Notes: generated from the sequence alone by a model not told the origin. A DNA stretch of 64,000 bases from Alistipes timonensis JC136 (GCF_900107675.1 NZ_FNRI01000006.1:186001-250000), one strand, 5' to 3'. Shown: positions 38,832 to 48,142, numbered from the stretch's first letter. Numbers and translations are program-made.

Positions 38832-40760
38832 CTATTTTCCCTCGATCGTGCGGCGCAGGGCCTCGAATTCCGCTTCGGTATGGTCTTCGGTGTCGATCTT
38901 GCGCTTCAGGACGTTGGCGACCTTTTGCTCGGCGGAGTAGGTGTTGGCGTGGCGCAGCGTGCGGCGGCGCGGGGAGTAGTCGAGCATGATGCGGCGCATC
39001 AGGTAGTCGCGCTGGATGTAGCGTTCGAGCGCCGCGATGCACTCGGCGCCGTATTCCGGTCCTTCGGTATGGACCCGTTCGCGCGATAGTTCGTATTTGT
39101 CGTTGTAGACATACCCGCTCTTGTAGAAAAACAGCGCAGCCTCGATGAGCGCGGCATTGCGCTGGCAGAGCGTACGGTTGAGGTAGGCGCTGGCGACGAT
39201 ATCGTTGAGATAAGGGGCGTTTGCAGGTCCCGCGGCGCGGGCTTTCTCGGCCTCGGCGACGGCCCGGTCGGCACACGCGGCCATTTCGCGCAGTACGTCT
39301 GCAGGGGTCAGCCGCTTTTCGGCGTGGTATTTCGCGGCGAGCTCTTCGTCGGAACGGTTTCCGGTGCGCCATGCCGTGCAATACTCCGGTACGCCGACCA
39401 CTTCCTGCCGGACGAAGGCCATGCCGGCCGGCGCCTCGGGGTTGTCGAACATCTGCCAGAACTTCAACGGCTGCAAACCCCCGACCGAGAGGCCGTCGCC
39501 GCGCCAGAACCACGCAGGCATCAGTTTGATGAACTGCTCCTGCGCGTGCGCCACGGCTTTGAGCGACTGCAACACGTGGGGTGCGGCCTTGCGGTAGGTT
39601 TTGGCCAGGTATTTTTCGGCGTCGGCGTCCGACCAGGGTTTGCGGTTCATGGCTCCGGCCACGGTGAGCTGCGTCAGCCGCCGCACGGGGTTGTCGGCCG
39701 AATCCTCGCCGCGCAGCGTGTAGTCCTGATAGACGATGCCCGTGAACCCGCCTGCGCGGACGTTGTCGAAGATGCGGTTCACGATGTTGTTGTCGTACCA
39801 GTAGACCGGATGCGGGTACTCCGCGTCGTAGACGTGCATGTCCAGCACCACGCCGTAACCGTCGTCGAGCATCTGTTTGCCCCAGGGCGGGCAGTTGACC
39901 AGCGGTTGGTCGTAGCCGGCGTATTTCACCGAGAGGACCAGCTTCTCGCGCGGAATGTCGAGCTGCTGCATCACTTCGGGCTTCACATACCAGTCGCGCA
40001 TGCCGAAGAAGTAATCGTCGCCCCGCTTTTCGCGCAGCATGTGCGCCAACCGGTTGGAGTAGTCGACGAAACAACTGTCCGTCTTGTCGTAGTCCACACA
40101 CTCTTTCCACGATTTCCAGGTGTTGGGACGCACCTTTTCGACGTCGTAGGTCCATGCCGCTTCGGCATAGGCGTTCAGGAAACCGTCCAGCTCGGGCAGC
40201 AGGTCCAGCGCCCGGGAGGTCGACCAGAGGAAAAAGTCGCGGAACAAATCGTTGGTCCACTGCTGTTGGGGGACGCAGTTGGGCGACTTGCCAGCCAGCG
40301 CTTTCTGGAACATGTCGTTCTGGTGGGCTTTGCGCAGCAGTTGGTCGAAGACCCCGTCGGGGTTGAGCTCCTGCTGGTGGGCGCACCAGAATTTGTAAGG
40401 TGCATAGTGCGAATAGGAGCGCGTCACGACGTAGCGGATGCCGCGCGACTTGGCATAGGAGATATTCTCCCGCAGGGTCGCGAGGTTCTGGGCGACCTTG
40501 GCAGGCGTGTATTCCGCGGCTTCGGGGTAGGGCGAATCGGCGTAGTCGACGATGTGCATCGGCAGGAAGGTGAACGTACCGATGGAGATGACGTTGTAGC
40601 CGTCGGCGGCGATGCGGTCGATCTGTTCGCGGACCTCATCGCTGAGTTTGGGATTCATCCACTGGGACGAACCCACCGGGACGATGCGGTACTGCATGGG
40701 CTCCTGCGCATGCAGGGCGAGGGCTGTGAAAGCCAACAGCAGGGAGAGTATTTTCTTCAT
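38832..40760 (-). CDS. Large secreted protein, putative TIM-barrel glycosidase of unrecognised family
   Basis: A 642-residue exported protein (signal peptide MKKILSLLLAFTALALHA) that I cannot place in a named family. Residues about 24-370 have the alternation expected of a (beta/alpha)8 barrel: GYNVISIGTFTFLP, GIRYVVTRSYSHYAPYKFW, LDGFLNAYAEAAWTY with Glu200 at a strand end, KLVLSVKYAGYDQPL, GVVLDMHVYDAEYP with Asp307, and GFTGIVYQDYT. These acidic residues are catalytic candidates. The last 230 residues look helical, which resembles the layout of alpha-glucuronidases but without sequence recognition. It lies between the Ig-like lipoprotein and GH28 in locus B, so a role in pectin breakdown is inferred. 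Confidence 0.6.
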   Translation of the reverse strand: MKKILSLLLAFTALALHAQEPMQYRIVPVGSSQWMNPKLSDEVREQIDRIAADGYNVISIGTFTFLPMHIVDYADSPYPEAAEYTPAKVAQNLATLRENISYAKSRGIRYVVTRSYSHYAPYKFWCAHQQELNPDGVFDQLLRKAHQNDMFQKALAGKSPNCVPQQQWTNDLFRDFFLWSTSRALDLLPELDGFLNAYAEAAWTYDVEKVRPNTWKSWKECVDYDKTDSCFVDYSNRLAHMLREKRGDDYFFGMRDWYVKPEVMQQLDIPREKLVLSVKYAGYDQPLVNCPPWGKQMLDDGYGVVLDMHVYDAEYPHPVYWYDNNIVNRIFDNVRAGGFTGIVYQDYTLRGEDSADNPVRRLTQLTVAGAMNRKPWSDADAEKYLAKTYRKAAPHVLQSLKAVAHAQEQFIKLMPAWFWRGDGLSVGGLQPLKFWQMFDNPEAPAGMAFVRQEVVGVPEYCTAWRTGNRSDEELAAKYHAEKRLTPADVLREMAACADRAVAEAEKARAAGPANAPYLNDIVASAYLNRTLCQRNAALIEAALFFYKSGYVYNDKYELSRERVHTEGPEYGAECIAALERYIQRDYLMRRIMLDYSPRRRTLRHANTYSAEQKVANVLKRKIDTEDHTEAEFEALRRTIEGK

Positions 40761-40820
40761 TTCGTCAGGGTCGGAAAAGGTTCATGGTGCCGGGAAAGCA
40801 CCATGAACCGAATTTCAGTG

Positions 40821-42908
40821 TTATTTGATCTCCGTCAGTTTCGCCGGTACGGGGATGTCGCCCCATGTTTTGAGCTGGCCGGGAGCGCCGCTGTCGTCGA
40901 GCGTGTAGTAACCGACCGGGCGCGGCATCGGACCCGTCCAAGGTACCGGACAGGGATCGTCGAAGGGCTGGGAGATGCCGCCCGTGTTGAGGAAGTCGAA
41001 GACACGGGCCGTGCCGTCGTCGTTTTTGAGCGACGGTATGCCGAGCTTGGAATCACCCGAACCTTGTGACGTGTTGACCAGGAAACGGAAAAGCAGGTCG
41101 TCGGTCTTATTGTAATTTCCGTCGTTTGCCTGGCCTTCTGTATAGCGCCAGATGCGGATGAAGGGTGCATCTTTCGTCGTTGTCTTGTGACCTGTCCAGA
41201 ATTTGCAGGTATGGCCGAGGAAGCATTTGATCTTACCGTCGTCTTTTTTGCATGCCGTCCAGCCTTCGGCTGTACTGCCGTCTTCATATCCGGCTCCGGC
41301 AATTGCAAAACGTGATGTGGAGAGACAAGCCCAGTAGAACGGCTGGTCGGGGTCGGCGATAGTGGGATATTCGTAGGGATAGGGTGTCGCCGTTAGGTAA
41401 ACGGCTACCGAACCTGCTTTGTCAATTCCTTCGACAGCAGGCGATGCGACAGCCCAGCTCTGAGTGTCATTGAATAGAGTTTTTTTAGCAGTTCCTCCTC
41501 CGGAGCAGTATACGATGCAGGCGTAATTATCATTGGGAGATGAAATGGTTGAGGCGGTCGTGCTGGTGCCGCGCATGCGGTTGCCCCACTGGTCGGTCAC
41601 CATGACGCCCGTGGCGGGTACATATTGATACGGGCGCAGTTTGCACGACCCTGCGGCGGCGCTGGCGTCGTCGGAGGTGGCCGTGATAAGGATTTCGGTC
41701 GCCTCGCAGTTGGCCGGGTCGAATGCGAAATCGGCTTTGACTGTCACCAGTCCGTTGGCGTCTACCGTGGCGACGCTCTCGTCGGCCGAACTCCACTGTA
41801 CGGTCTGTACATAGGCGTCCTCGGGAACGGTCTTGTAGGTCATCTGCAACGTCCGGCCGGCGAGGATCGGGTCGGAGAGGGTCTGGCCGAGGACGATCTG
41901 CTGCACACCCGGGCATTGGGCCGTCACGGTGAAGCTGGCTTCGTAGGAGCCGTCGTCGGTCTTGACGGTGATCGTCGAGGTGCCGTCGGGGGCGTTGGCC
42001 GGATCGTCGACCATATAGACGTTGAACGATACGGTCTGCGTGGCGGGGTCCTGCGTGCCCTCGGCGTCGACCGTTGCAACGGCGGTGTTGCTGCTCTCGA
42101 CGCTGATACGGCTGTTTTCGGGGATCTTGATCTCCTCGTCGTCCGTGGAGAAGACCACGCGGACGGCTTTGGTATGGCTGACGGTGAGTTTCCCGGCGAG
42201 TGCGTCGCTGGCTTCGCTGCCGTCCTCGTTGAGCGACAGCGCCACACCCGTAACCTTGATGGTTTTCAGGCTGACGGGGATTTCCGCGCGCACGTCGTCG
42301 TTGCGCGTCGACTGAATGGTGATCGTAGCGTCGCCCAGTTCTTGTCCCGGGACGAGCGTGAAGCCCGTGCGGCCGTCGAGTTCCTTCTCCTCGATGTCCA
42401 CGACCTCTCCGTTCGTCGTTTCGAACGTCACGCTCTTGTCGAAGGTGTCGTGTACGAAGACTTCGAAATAGTAGTCGCGGTTGCCCGTGGAGTTGCGGAC
42501 GAAGGTGATCCGGTCGTCGACGGGCTGGTCGAGCAGCAGGTCGTAGACGCGGATGCCCGATTCGACCGTTACCGAGACCGCACATGTGGCCTCGATTTCG
42601 GGATAGGCCGTGCTGCGGGCCGTGATGACGGCGTCGCCCAGGCCGGTGGCATGTACGGAGCCGTTTTCGTCGACCGTGGCGACGGCGTCGTCGCTGGAAC
42701 TCCAAAGAATTTCTCCGTCGGTGGTTTCAGCCGGGTCGAAAGTGGCGTAGAGACGGCGGGTTTCGCCGATGATGAGTTCGCTCAGCGAGCTTTTCGACAG
42801 CGTGAGCTCTTTCGGCTTGTAGTAGACGTTGCCGTCTCCCAGCCAATCCGAGTCGCCGCAGGCCGTCAGGGCCAGCGCGGCAAGCGATAAGAGGATCAGT
42901 TTTTTCAT
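40821..42908 (-). CDS. Ig-like (BIG2) surface lipoprotein, candidate glycan-binding protein
   Basis: Predicted 695-residue surface lipoprotein (LTAC, Cys17). Residues about 31-118 form a BIG2-type domain (ELTLSKSSLSELIIGETRRL ... WSSSDDAVATVDENG). A middle region (about 120-340) carries further Ig-like strands, and another BIG2 repeat is at about 345-430 (WSSADESVATVDANGLVTV). The C-terminal 260 residues (about 440-695) contain many Trp/Tyr and Gly, with no motif I recognise (FYWACLSTSRFAIAGAGYED, WTACKKDDGKIKCFLGHTCK). Position and architecture match surface glycan-binding proteins of polysaccharide loci, in which serial Ig domains hold a terminal binding module away from the cell. Confidence 0.7.
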   Translation of the reverse strand: MKKLILLSLAALALTACGDSDWLGDGNVYYKPKELTLSKSSLSELIIGETRRLYATFDPAETTDGEILWSSSDDAVATVDENGSVHATGLGDAVITARSTAYPEIEATCAVSVTVESGIRVYDLLLDQPVDDRITFVRNSTGNRDYYFEVFVHDTFDKSVTFETTNGEVVDIEEKELDGRTGFTLVPGQELGDATITIQSTRNDDVRAEIPVSLKTIKVTGVALSLNEDGSEASDALAGKLTVSHTKAVRVVFSTDDEEIKIPENSRISVESSNTAVATVDAEGTQDPATQTVSFNVYMVDDPANAPDGTSTITVKTDDGSYEASFTVTAQCPGVQQIVLGQTLSDPILAGRTLQMTYKTVPEDAYVQTVQWSSADESVATVDANGLVTVKADFAFDPANCEATEILITATSDDASAAAGSCKLRPYQYVPATGVMVTDQWGNRMRGTSTTASTISSPNDNYACIVYCSGGGTAKKTLFNDTQSWAVASPAVEGIDKAGSVAVYLTATPYPYEYPTIADPDQPFYWACLSTSRFAIAGAGYEDGSTAEGWTACKKDDGKIKCFLGHTCKFWTGHKTTTKDAPFIRIWRYTEGQANDGNYNKTDDLLFRFLVNTSQGSGDSKLGIPSLKNDDGTARVFDFLNTGGISQPFDDPCPVPWTGPMPRPVGYYTLDDSGAPGQLKTWGDIPVPAKLTEIK

Positions 42909-42940
42909 GTCAGGTTATGTTTTTTTTGGTTGTCAGCGGA

Positions 42941-43726
42941 TTATTTGCGGGGTACGGCGCCCGTGAAGGCGTTTTTCTCCAGACGCAGGTATTTGAGCCG
43001 GGGCAGCGACTCCAGCGCCGCGGGCACCGCGCCCGTGAGGCGGTTGCCGGCGGCCTTGAATGCCGTCAGTTCGGTGAGCTGGGCTACCGAAGCGGGTATT
43101 TCGCCCGTCAGCCTGTTGTAGCTCAGGTCGAGCGAGATCGACTTGGCGGGTTTCGCCAGCAGGGCCATGTCGCCGATCGCGGCCGGAATCGGGCCCGTCA
43201 GCTGGTTCTTGTTGAGCAGTATTTTGATCTCGTTGCCGCCCTTGCCGTCTTCGCGGGGCTTCGAGGTCCTGGCCTCGGCGCCCAGGAAGATCAGCTCGCC
43301 GGGAATCTCGCCCGTGAGCCGGTTGTTCGAGAGGTTGAGCGAAGAGATGAGTTTCAGACGCCCGATCTCGGGTGAAAGGCTTCCTGTGAGGCCGTTGCCC
43401 GAGAGGTTGAGCGTGCGCATGCCGTCCAGGGCGTAGATCGCTTCGGGAAGCTCGCCCGTGAGGCCGTTGGCGGGCAGTTCGAGTTTGCTGACGCGGCCTT
43501 TGCGGATTTCGTTGATGCCGAACCAGCCCGTGCCCTCCTGGGCGTTGTAGGGCTTCACGTCGTCGGCCGTGGCGTTTTTGAAATCCCAACCGGTGTTATT
43601 TGTCCAGCCGGCGCCGCCCGTGGCTTCGTAGATGGCCCGCAGGGCTTCGAAATCCGCCGTGCTGATCTGCGCGGAGATCGGACCGCAGAGCAGCAGTGCC
43701 GTAAGGATGGGTAAAATTTGTTTCAT
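42941..43726 (-). CDS. Secreted leucine-rich-repeat protein (plant-type repeats)
   Basis: A 261-residue exported protein (signal peptide about 1-19). After an N-terminal cap with WTNNTGWDF it carries about six LxxLxLxxNxLTGxIP repeats, such as LELPANGLTGELPEAIY, TLNLSGNGLTGSLSPEIG, LNLSNNRLTGEIP and LDLSYNRLTGEIPASVAQLT. This is the repeat type common in plant receptor proteins, and it forms a ligand-binding solenoid. There is no catalytic motif. In locus B it may bind glycan or a partner protein. It starts 19 nt after the esterase gene and precedes the Ig-like lipoprotein. Confidence 0.85.
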   Translation of the reverse strand: MKQILPILTALLLCGPISAQISTADFEALRAIYEATGGAGWTNNTGWDFKNATADDVKPYNAQEGTGWFGINEIRKGRVSKLELPANGLTGELPEAIYALDGMRTLNLSGNGLTGSLSPEIGRLKLISSLNLSNNRLTGEIPGELIFLGAEARTSKPREDGKGGNEIKILLNKNQLTGPIPAAIGDMALLAKPAKSISLDLSYNRLTGEIPASVAQLTELTAFKAAGNRLTGAVPAALESLPRLKYLRLEKNAFTGAVPRK

Positions 43727-43745
43727 CGCAGGTTATCTTTATGGG

Positions 43746-45173
43746 TTACTGTTCGATTTTGTACTCCCGGAGTAGTTTGCGCAGTGCGTCGCTGCCTTTG
43801 ACGGCATGGGCCGGAAGCTGGCGGTCCGTTCCGAAAACATACATTTCCGGAGCGTGTTCCACCGTTGCGGTCTCCTCGCGGTAGGTGCCGTCGGCGTTGC
43901 GCAGCCCTTCGGTCCGCAGCCCGAACTGCTCCGCCACGAAGTCGTACATCGCGCGGCGTTTGTTCACGCCGTAGTCGTGCTGTTCGGCGGCCAGGTGGAC
44001 GTTGCGGACCTTGTCCCCGGCACCGTAGAATCCGTAGACCTTTTGCAGGTAGGGGTATTCGATCTGCGGCACGGTCACTGTCCAGTCGTGGCCGTCGGAG
44101 ATCACCAGCTGCGGATGCGGGGCTGCGAGGGCTCCCAGTTCGGCGTTGTTGGTCATCGGCTCGCCCGGCAGGATGTGGACCGGAAGCCCGCTTTCGCAGG
44201 GGCATCCCCCGAAGAAGTGCGACGAGAGCATAACCACCGGGACGCTCAGCGTGATGCGGTCGTCGAGCGCCGCAATCACCATCGTTTGCGTGCCGCCGCC
44301 CGAAGCGCCCGTGACGCCCACGCGGGTCGTGTCTGCCCACGGTTGGGCGCAGAGGTAGTCGAGGATGCGGATGCTCTGCCAGGTCTGCATGACGATTCCC
44401 AGGTCGGAGCGGTGGTCCTTCAGTTTGAAAGCCAGCGCCGATTCGCCCCAGGCCCACATGTCGTAGCTGAAAACCGCGGCACCCATCTTGGCCAGCATGG
44501 CGCAGCGGAGCTGCTGGTCGGGACGGTAGCGTCCCCGCTGGTCGGGAATCGAGGTGTCGGTTTTGTCGTAGAAATGGCCGTGCGGCGAAAGCATGACGGG
44601 GATGCGTCCCCGGAACCGTGCGGGCATGTAGAGCGATCCCGAAACCCAGACGCCGGGCAGGATTTCCAGCGCGATGTTCTCGACGGTGTAGCCGTCGTGC
44701 CGGCGCAGGTTGCTCCGGATCGGCGCGAGGTCGCACTTTTTCAGGCTGTCGAGCCCCAGCGTAGCGAGTATGTGCGTGCGGATGCGGGCCTTGCGGGCTT
44801 CGAAAGCCTCGCGCGTGGGGTAGAGGGCGAGCAGGCGCTTCAGGTGCTTTTCGCCTTCGGCGTAGGGCTTGCGGAAATACTCCCATTTCTTGATTTCGTA
44901 GACGCCGGGAGCCTTGGCCGTCCAGCGCATGTCGAGCGGACGCAGGATGTTGTCGAGCGTGGCCTCGGCATCGTCGTAGAAACGCCACGGAGCCGATTTG
45001 ACGCTACGTCCCCTGACGTTCTTCTCTTCGTAGAGCAGTTTGACGCCATACTGGGCTTCGACCTGCTGGAGCACCTCTTTCAGCGGCCGGTCGTAGACGT
45101 TCGAGTCGAGCCACTGTGCGTCGAGGCGCGCAGCGGTGAGTAGGAACAGCGATATGGCTAACAGTCGTTTCAT
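43746..45173 (-). CDS. STN domain fused to alpha/beta-hydrolase esterase (CE19-like)
   Basis: A 475-residue exported protein. After the signal peptide (1-19), residues about 27-97 read as an STN-type short domain (DRPLKEVLQQVEAQYGVKLL ... PLDMRWTAKAPGVYEIK). From about 150 comes an alpha/beta-hydrolase with oxyanion-region HGHFYDK, nucleophile Ser291 in VTGASGGGTQT, probable acid Asp360 or Asp363 (ISDGHDW) and His399 in AEQHDYG. Carbohydrate esterases of this kind remove methyl or acetyl groups from pectin; the CE19 assignment is by memory of family features. The gene is 6 nt after GH28. STN domains usually occur on TonB receptors, so the fusion is unusual. Confidence 0.75.
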   Translation of the reverse strand: MKRLLAISLFLLTAARLDAQWLDSNVYDRPLKEVLQQVEAQYGVKLLYEEKNVRGRSVKSAPWRFYDDAEATLDNILRPLDMRWTAKAPGVYEIKKWEYFRKPYAEGEKHLKRLLALYPTREAFEARKARIRTHILATLGLDSLKKCDLAPIRSNLRRHDGYTVENIALEILPGVWVSGSLYMPARFRGRIPVMLSPHGHFYDKTDTSIPDQRGRYRPDQQLRCAMLAKMGAAVFSYDMWAWGESALAFKLKDHRSDLGIVMQTWQSIRILDYLCAQPWADTTRVGVTGASGGGTQTMVIAALDDRITLSVPVVMLSSHFFGGCPCESGLPVHILPGEPMTNNAELGALAAPHPQLVISDGHDWTVTVPQIEYPYLQKVYGFYGAGDKVRNVHLAAEQHDYGVNKRRAMYDFVAEQFGLRTEGLRNADGTYREETATVEHAPEMYVFGTDRQLPAHAVKGSDALRKLLREYKIEQ

Positions 45174-45179
45174 GGCGGT

Positions 45180-46610
45180 TTATTTGAAGGTCGCTTCTGC
45201 GTTGATGCATTTCAGCGCGATCTGCTCCGGGGCAAGGATTTTCTTGCCGCCCACGGTCAGGTTCTCGAAGACGATGCCTTCGATATCGCCCCGGGCCGGG
45301 CATTTGATCTCGGGGGCTTTCGGGAAGGGGACCCGGAAAGAGCAGTTCCGGATCTCGACACCGCGGATCGAGCCGATCGGGGAGTCTTTCCGGCGGGCGT
45401 TGACCGAGAACTGGAACATCATCCGCTTGCTGTCGGGGTGGTTGCGTTCGAAACGGTTGTTCAGGTAACGCACGTCGCTCAGGGCCGTGCCGTCCGAGAC
45501 GTAGAGCGCCATGCCGCGGTCCGATTCCAGCACGTCGTTGTCCTCGAAAGTGATGCCCGACATCCGCGTTCCGCGGGTCTCGGTGCCCACTTTGAGCGAC
45601 GATTTCTTGGTCAGGAAGACGCAGCCCCGGACGGTGATGTTCTCCGCGTCGTCCAGATAGCCGGAATATCCCGTGGTCTTGACCGCCACGTTGTCGTCGG
45701 AGCAGTAGCCGAAGCAGTTTTCGATCAGCAGGTTGCGCGAGGCGTCGGGGTCGAAGCCGTCGGTGTTGCTCAGTTCCGTGTCGTTCATCAGCTTTATGTT
45801 GCGGAGCACGACGTCGCGGCAAAGGAGTATCTGGGTGTTCCACGACCCGGGGTCCCGGAACATCACGCCCTCGAAATGCAGGTCCGAGGAGTTCACGGCC
45901 AGCAGCAGGCGTATGCGGGCCTTGTCGCCGAACTTTTCGCGCAGGGCGCGGCCGCTGCCGTCGATGGCGCCCAGACCCGTGATCCGGATATCTTTGGCGT
46001 CCTTGACATAGATGAAGCGGCGGGTCTTGACATCGTCGTTCGATTCGAAGGCGGCTGCCGAGGAGGCGTCGGCCCGGATGACCGCGCCGCGTTCCAGATG
46101 CAGGTGCGCGTGCGACGGCAGGCGGAGCTGGCCGCAGAGATACTCCCCGGCGGGGAAAATCAGCGTACGGCCCTTCTTCGCACATGCGTCGATGGCACGC
46201 TGAACGGCGGCGGTGACGTTCGTCGTCCCGGTGTTGTCGATGCCTTTATACTCCATAATGCTCGTTCCCTCGACTTTCAGTGCGGGTTTCTCGGCGAAGA
46301 TGAAGAGCTTTGCCGTGTCGTTCAGCCGCACGAGGTACTGGCCCGCTTCCGGGAGGCGGAAGCGCACCGTGCTCCCCTCGATGGAGGGCTCGACGCCGCG
46401 GCTCAGGGGGCTGACTTCGGCCGAGGAGACCGCTGCGGGGACCGTCACGGTGAACTCCGCCGCGCCCTCCGGCGTACAGGAGACGTAGTGGTAGTGTTTG
46501 AAGGGCTCGACCTGCTGGGGCGCGCCGTTCATGCGCACCTCGTATCCGGCAGCCGAGGCGGCTGCGGTCCACAGAAGCAGGGCCGGGAGTATCGTAAGTC
46601 GTTTTGTCAT
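45180..46610 (-). CDS. Glycoside hydrolase family 28 (first short paralogue)
   Basis: Predicted exported hydrolase of 476 residues. The signal peptide (about 1-20) and a small beta-domain (about 21-110) precede the beta-helix. Acidic motifs are NTDGFDPDASRN (about 280) and CSDDNVAVK (about 302); GTETRG at about 340 replaces the usual histidine motif, and the RIK lysine motif is not evident. Its ATG overlaps the stop of the next GH28 gene (ATGA), so the two are translationally coupled. With about 40 percent visible identity to the upstream gene, it is a tandem paralogue. The likely substrate is a galacturonide linkage, unproven. Confidence 0.88.
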   Translation of the reverse strand: MTKRLTILPALLLWTAAASAAGYEVRMNGAPQQVEPFKHYHYVSCTPEGAAEFTVTVPAAVSSAEVSPLSRGVEPSIEGSTVRFRLPEAGQYLVRLNDTAKLFIFAEKPALKVEGTSIMEYKGIDNTGTTNVTAAVQRAIDACAKKGRTLIFPAGEYLCGQLRLPSHAHLHLERGAVIRADASSAAAFESNDDVKTRRFIYVKDAKDIRITGLGAIDGSGRALREKFGDKARIRLLLAVNSSDLHFEGVMFRDPGSWNTQILLCRDVVLRNIKLMNDTELSNTDGFDPDASRNLLIENCFGYCSDDNVAVKTTGYSGYLDDAENITVRGCVFLTKKSSLKVGTETRGTRMSGITFEDNDVLESDRGMALYVSDGTALSDVRYLNNRFERNHPDSKRMMFQFSVNARRKDSPIGSIRGVEIRNCSFRVPFPKAPEIKCPARGDIEGIVFENLTVGGKKILAPEQIALKCINAEATFK

Positions 46611-48142
46611 TCGAAACGGATGTTTTCGGTGAAACGGATCTTGGCGCCCAGGTCGTCGGGCGAGCGGACGGGACGGCCGCCGATCGTGACGTTGCTGAAC
46701 GTCAGGCTGTCGATCGTGTGGTCGGCGTCCAGCCCGGCGATCTCGGCGGGGCGCGGGAATACGGTGGCGAAGTCGCAGTTGCGGATCATGACGTTGCGGA
46801 TCTGTCCTTTGCCGTGGCGTTCCGAGATTTTGAAATGGATCGGGCGGCGCTGGCTGTCGGGATAGTTGCGTTCGACGCGGTTGTTCGAAAAGGTGATGTT
46901 TTCGAACAGCGCCCCGTCGTTGCAGTAGAGCGCCAGGGCGCGGTCGCACTCGACGACGTCGTTGTTCTCGAAGAGGATGTCGGACATGCGCGCGGCCTTG
47001 GTTTCGGTGCCCACTTTGAGCGACGACTTGCGCGTCAGGAAGACGCAGCTCCGGATGACGATGTTCCGCAGGTCCTTGTTCAGCCCGAGGTTGTTGGTGG
47101 TTTTGATGGCCACATTGTCGTCCGAGCAGTAGGCGAAGCAGTGGTCGATCATCACGTTAGTCGAGGCGTCGGGGTCGAAACCGTCGGTGTTGGGAACCGT
47201 GGCGTCGTTGATGAGCTTCACGTCGCGGATCGTCACGCCGTCCGAATAGTGGATGTGGGTGTTCCACGCCGCGGGGTCGCGCAGCAGGACGCCTTCGATC
47301 GACACGTTGCGCGAATTGCGGATGCGGATCAGGTTGGCCGGCTTGCCCTGGGCGCGGAGCATGGCCCCGCTTCCGTCGATGATGCCGCGGCCGCGGATCG
47401 AGACGTTCTCGGCGCTGTCGACGAGGATCAGGCGGCTGAAAGTCATCCACTCGCCGTTGTCGGTGTAGTGTTCCTTGTTGTGGATGTGGTCGGCTTCCGG
47501 GAGGCCGCCGTCGGTGGGGTAGTCTTCACGGTCGTCCGAGCCTTTGATGATCGCCCCGTCGGCGAGGTAGATGTGCGTGTTGCTGCCGATGCGGAGCGTT
47601 CCGGTCGGATAGACCCCGCGCGGGAAGATCAGCGTGCGTCCCGTGGCCGAAGCCTCGTCCAGCGCGCGTTGCAGGTTGGCGGTCTGAAGCCCGTCGCCCG
47701 ACACGAAATCCGCGGCGTTGAGCGTCTGTCCGTTTGCTGCCGGAGCCTTCTCGGGCTCATCGGCCAGCAGGAACAGCCGGTCGCGGTCGTTCAGGCGCAC
47801 CACCCACCAGCCTGCGCCGGGAAGGGTGAACCGGGCCTCGGCGCCTTCGACCGAAGCCGCTATGCCCCGGGCGGCGGGACTGACCTCGCAGCCGGTGAGC
47901 GGCTCGGCGGACCCGATGAGTACGGGGGCGCTGCCGTCGAGTGCGAAATTGACGTAGTAGATATCCTTGTAGGCTTCGACAGGCAGGTCGACGCCGCCGA
48001 CGGTCACGCAGTAGCGGTCGGTCACGGTGTGGTGTTCGGGCTGTGTCGCCGCCGTCGGCGTGACTTTGGCCCCGGTACACGCCGGCGCTGCCAGCAGCCA
48101 TGCCGCCAGCGCCGCGTATCCTATGTATCGGGTGAGTTTCAT
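46607..48142 (-). CDS. Glycoside hydrolase family 28 (second short paralogue)
   Basis: Predicted exported hydrolase of 511 residues with a signal peptide and a possible weak lipobox (PAC at about residue 22). The same layout as its downstream partner: a beta-domain to about 130, then a beta-helix with GDGLQTANLQRALDEAS at its start, NTDGFDPDASTN (about 317), CSDDNVAIK (about 340) and GTETKA in place of the His motif. It starts 1 nt after the GH2 stop and overlaps the next gene by 4 nt, so GH2 and both GH28 are one tightly coupled block. Confidence 0.88.
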   Translation of the reverse strand: MKLTRYIGYAALAAWLLAAPACTGAKVTPTAATQPEHHTVTDRYCVTVGGVDLPVEAYKDIYYVNFALDGSAPVLIGSAEPLTGCEVSPAARGIAASVEGAEARFTLPGAGWWVVRLNDRDRLFLLADEPEKAPAANGQTLNAADFVSGDGLQTANLQRALDEASATGRTLIFPRGVYPTGTLRIGSNTHIYLADGAIIKGSDDREDYPTDGGLPEADHIHNKEHYTDNGEWMTFSRLILVDSAENVSIRGRGIIDGSGAMLRAQGKPANLIRIRNSRNVSIEGVLLRDPAAWNTHIHYSDGVTIRDVKLINDATVPNTDGFDPDASTNVMIDHCFAYCSDDNVAIKTTNNLGLNKDLRNIVIRSCVFLTRKSSLKVGTETKAARMSDILFENNDVVECDRALALYCNDGALFENITFSNNRVERNYPDSQRRPIHFKISERHGKGQIRNVMIRNCDFATVFPRPAEIAGLDADHTIDSLTFSNVTIGGRPVRSPDDLGAKIRFTENIRFE

